7,496 bases of DNA from CAZHOS01 sp964534605. Its GTDB lineage: Bacteria; Patescibacteriota; Saccharimonadia; Saccharimonadales; VXPC01. Made by a program: the position numbers and the translations under genes. The notes below the pieces were generated by a model. That model was not told the origin of the DNA. It made no database searches and saw only the letters and a program-made list of their open reading frames with translations. Position 1 is the stretch's first letter, and the number at the start of each line of letters is the position of its first letter. The DNA lies in assembly GCA_964534605.1 (NCBI GenBank), contig CAZHOS010000034.1, positions 1 to 7,496 on the forward strand, in the 5' to 3' direction. Shown one piece after another: positions 6,236 through 7,496 of the stretch.

Positions 6236-6687
6236 AGCTGCTTACCCATTCGTATCCATTCTAGCCCATAGCAATAAACTGGCAGCCTCTGAGTCAACTT
6301 ATACCCAAAAGCTTCGTAAAGGCTGGTTGCTTCTGACCAATCTTCACGAGTTTCAAGCCACACATAGTGAAGGCCCTCGCTGCGAGCAATCTTATCAAGT
6401 TCAGTGAACAGTCTTTTGCCAACACCCTCGCCCCGATGCTCAGGCTCAACAATTACCGAATGCACCTCACCTACGCCATTTGTTATATTTAGCTGTAAAA
6501 CTCCAACAATCACCTCGTCGTCCTTAGCGACAATATACTTTGTGCAATCATGCTGAAACCCCTCTTTATCAACGGCATCGTCTCCAAAATAAATACGATC
6601 CTGAGCATCCCAAAGTCGCCCATTCAGAGACTCAATAGCTTCATCAGACCCATCTATGGACTCAACCATGAACATGCTATACCACAT
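6232..6687 (-). CDS. GNAT-family N-acetyltransferase
   Basis: GNAT enzymes move an acetyl group from acetyl-CoA to an amine. The CoA-binding motif A is clear: VIVEPEHRGEGVGKRLF, with the R/Q-x-x-G-x-G/A core at R85-G90. YEAFGY at 124-129 is the usual motif B close. At 151 residues it is a typical single-domain member. Substrate is unknown; candidates include small amines, antibiotics or a protein N-terminus. The ATG at 6685-6687 overlaps the kinase end by 11 bp, but GAGG abuts it directly. Two later in-frame ATGs (6673-6675 and 6667-6669) are possible starts, and the first of them has GAGG about 12 bases upstream. Confidence 0.9.
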   Translation of the reverse strand: MWYSMFMVESIDGSDEAIESLNGRLWDAQDRIYFGDDAVDKEGFQHDCTKYIVAKDDEVIVGVLQLNITNGVGEVHSVIVEPEHRGEGVGKRLFTELDKIARSEGLHYVWLETREDWSEATSLYEAFGYKLTQRLPVYCYGLEWIRMGKQL

Positions 6688-7243
6688 CCTCAGGCCTGAA
6701 AAGCGAGCCGGAATTGAGCTTAGATTTAGAGTTCTTGTAGTCCATAGCTATGCTAAGTCGTGTCGCTAGGTCTGACGCTACATCCTTAATCGGCCCACCA
6801 GCATCTAGAATGACCTCTTCCTGAGCACCCGTAGGCTTCACTTCTGCGTGATGGTGCCTGATAAAATCTTCATCGACTACATCTGACTTAGCTCTTTCAG
6901 CTGCCCGCTCCAACACCGTATCTATGTCTGCCTTCAAAAAGCAATATTCTGGATCAACACCTGCCTCTTTAGCGGCTCTATCAAATATCTCTATCCAATG
7001 GCTGCTTTTTGTTGCTGCCTCAACTATAACGACCACCTCTTCAATATTCAAAAACCTAGACAAACAACATACAAAAGTATCTTCCATAGCAGGTCGTAAA
7101 GTGGCGCTATCCTTAATAAAATCTACCGCAAAAACATCTTTCGGCAGCAACACCGTCTTTGCAACGGCATAGCTGTGCAGCATATTCGCTACCGTTGACT
7201 TGCCAACTCCTGAAGGGCCTCGAATAACTATGAGTCTACTCAT
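6677..7243 (-). CDS. P-loop kinase of the AAA_33/zeta-like small-molecule kinase type
   Basis: From the ATG at 7241-7243 the protein has 188 residues and opens MSRLIVIRGPSGVGKST, with Walker A GPSGVGKST at 9-17. A KD pair in VLLPKDVF follows, as in small P-loop kinases that phosphorylate nucleosides, sugars or antibiotics. VVVIVEAA is the likely second hydrophobic strand, and the RAAERAKSD region is the likely lid. It could be a chloramphenicol-phosphotransferase-like, gluconate-kinase-like or zeta-like protein; sequence alone does not decide. An upstream in-frame ATG (7274-7276) would add 11 residues, but the P-loop position and the promoter at 7250-7255 favour the shorter form. It heads an overlapping operon with the GNAT and Nudix genes. 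Confidence 0.8.
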   Translation of the reverse strand: MSRLIVIRGPSGVGKSTVANMLHSYAVAKTVLLPKDVFAVDFIKDSATLRPAMEDTFVCCLSRFLNIEEVVVIVEAATKSSHWIEIFDRAAKEAGVDPEYCFLKADIDTVLERAAERAKSDVVDEDFIRHHHAEVKPTGAQEEVILDAGGPIKDVASDLATRLSIAMDYKNSKSKLNSGSLFRPEDVV

Positions 7244-7249
7244 AGTTAC

Positions 7250-7255
7250 AGTATA
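7250..7255 (-). promoter_or_regulatory. candidate -10 box giving a leaderless kinase mRNA
   Basis: TATACT on the minus strand (5 of 6) ends six bases before the ATG at 7241-7243, so transcription would start at or next to the initiation codon. No Shine-Dalgarno is present. The -35 is poor (TTCATG at 7274-7279 with an 18-bp spacer), so the call depends on the -10 alone. Confidence 0.4.
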
Positions 7256-7327
7256 CAGCAGCCATCCAACTTGCATGAAAGGCTTGCGTCGGGCAATTTA
7301 TTCGTCCGTAAGAAGACTCGGCTTTTA

Positions 7328-7394
7328 GGGGAGGGTCCCCGAGGTGGCGACCTCGCCCGCTCCTGCGGCTAAGGAGGGGATATTCCCCTCCTTA
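7328..7394. repeat. GC-rich cluster of three hairpins, REP-like palindromic element
   Basis: Three inverted repeats stand side by side. GGGGA/TCCCC is at 7328-7332 and 7336-7340, and CGAGGT/ACCTCG at 7340-7345 and 7350-7355. The third is a perfect 10-bp stem, TAAGGAGGGG/CCCCTCCTTA, at 7370-7379 and 7385-7394. No reading frame or T-run explains them. The layout recalls repetitive extragenic palindromes mobilised by IS200/IS605-type transposases; other copies in the genome would be needed to confirm that. Confidence 0.45.
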
Positions 7395-7397
7395 AAT

Positions 7398-7480
7398 GGA
7401 AAATAGCAAGGTGCCTTGAACGAGAAAGACCCAGGAATAACCCTGGGTCTTAATCATAATTTGGCACCTTGCTATTTTCC
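7398..7480. repeat. 18-bp perfect inverted repeat: inverted copy of the 5S rRNA 3' end
   Basis: Positions 7398-7415 on the + strand are identical to the minus-strand 5S 3' end at 7463-7480. The arms are centred on the terminator loop (centre 7439, terminator centre 7438.5). A CTTAA at 7391-7395 may extend the match to the CTTAA at 7486-7490 with a small gap. Confidence 0.85.
7426..7451 (-). terminator. 5S rRNA terminator
   Basis: AAGACCCAGG (7426-7435) and CCTGGGTCTT (7442-7451) form a perfect 10-bp stem with a 6-base loop, 9 bases after the 5S 3' end. On the minus strand it is followed by a short, interrupted T-rich tail. Its symmetry would let it act from either side. Confidence 0.75.
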
Positions 7481-7496
7481 CACAACTTAAGCTGCA
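7461..7496 (-). rRNA. rrf: 5S ribosomal RNA, 3' end only (rest outside window)
   Basis: Read on the minus strand, the last 36 bases show CTGCAG-like sequence, GGGAAAATAG and GGTGCC near the 3' end. These match the 5S pattern 'GGGAGAGUAGG...CUGCC' of helix V and loop E followed by the 3' strand of helix I. A hairpin terminator follows directly, as expected for the end of an rRNA operon transcribed from beyond the right edge. The exact 3' end is uncertain by a few bases. Confidence 0.8.

Noticed and set aside
7275..7328. Plus-strand 17-residue basic peptide starting MKGLRRAIYSS
   Set aside because: It resembles a cationic peptide but has no Shine-Dalgarno or promoter and is too short to support.
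7277..7460. tmRNA, SRP RNA or RNase P RNA in the structured right-hand region
   Set aside because: None of their conserved core motifs is present; the hairpins are simple adjacent palindromes.

Overview
The window most likely comes from a Candidate Phyla Radiation bacterium, probably Candidatus Saccharibacteria (TM7). The lineage is inferred from small, tightly packed genes, a short 587-residue IF-2, a four-domain ribosomal protein S1, and an infB-linked gene whose N-terminus I recall from Saccharibacteria (DUF5663-like). No search was run. The standard genetic code fits every reading frame.

Left part (1-3887) is translation machinery. The 3' end of a methionyl-tRNA formyltransferase gene (fmt, + strand) runs into the stop codon of a minus-strand gene, with one base between the two stops. 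That gene encodes a small N-terminal domain with a long Pro/Gln/Ala-rich tail. It ends an apparent minus-strand operon rpsA-infB-(DUF5663-like). The operon starts at a good promoter inside a 204-bp divergent region that also holds a perfect 16-bp palindrome and a second promoter on the other strand.

Middle part (4092-5418, + strand) holds a ROK-family sugar kinase without the usual cysteine cluster. It overlaps a small HELGH putative zinc metallopeptidase with a C-terminal Cys4 zinc ribbon. The pair ends in a hairpin terminator that also serves the convergent gene.

Right part (5436-7243, minus strand) starts with a very basic 80-residue KGG-type protein. Its upstream region carries a perfect TTGACA-17-TATAAT promoter followed within about 10 nt by an intrinsic terminator, and a direct repeat around the -35. 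Behind it lies an overlapping operon of P-loop kinase, GNAT acetyltransferase and Nudix hydrolase, whose first gene appears leaderless.

Right edge (7328-7496) contains a GC-rich cluster of palindromes, then the 3' end of a minus-strand 5S rRNA gene with its terminator. An inverted copy of the 5S 3' end sits beyond that terminator, making a roughly 100-bp quasi-palindrome centred on the terminator loop. No tRNA, CRISPR array, transposase or gene-free stretch longer than 300 bases was seen.
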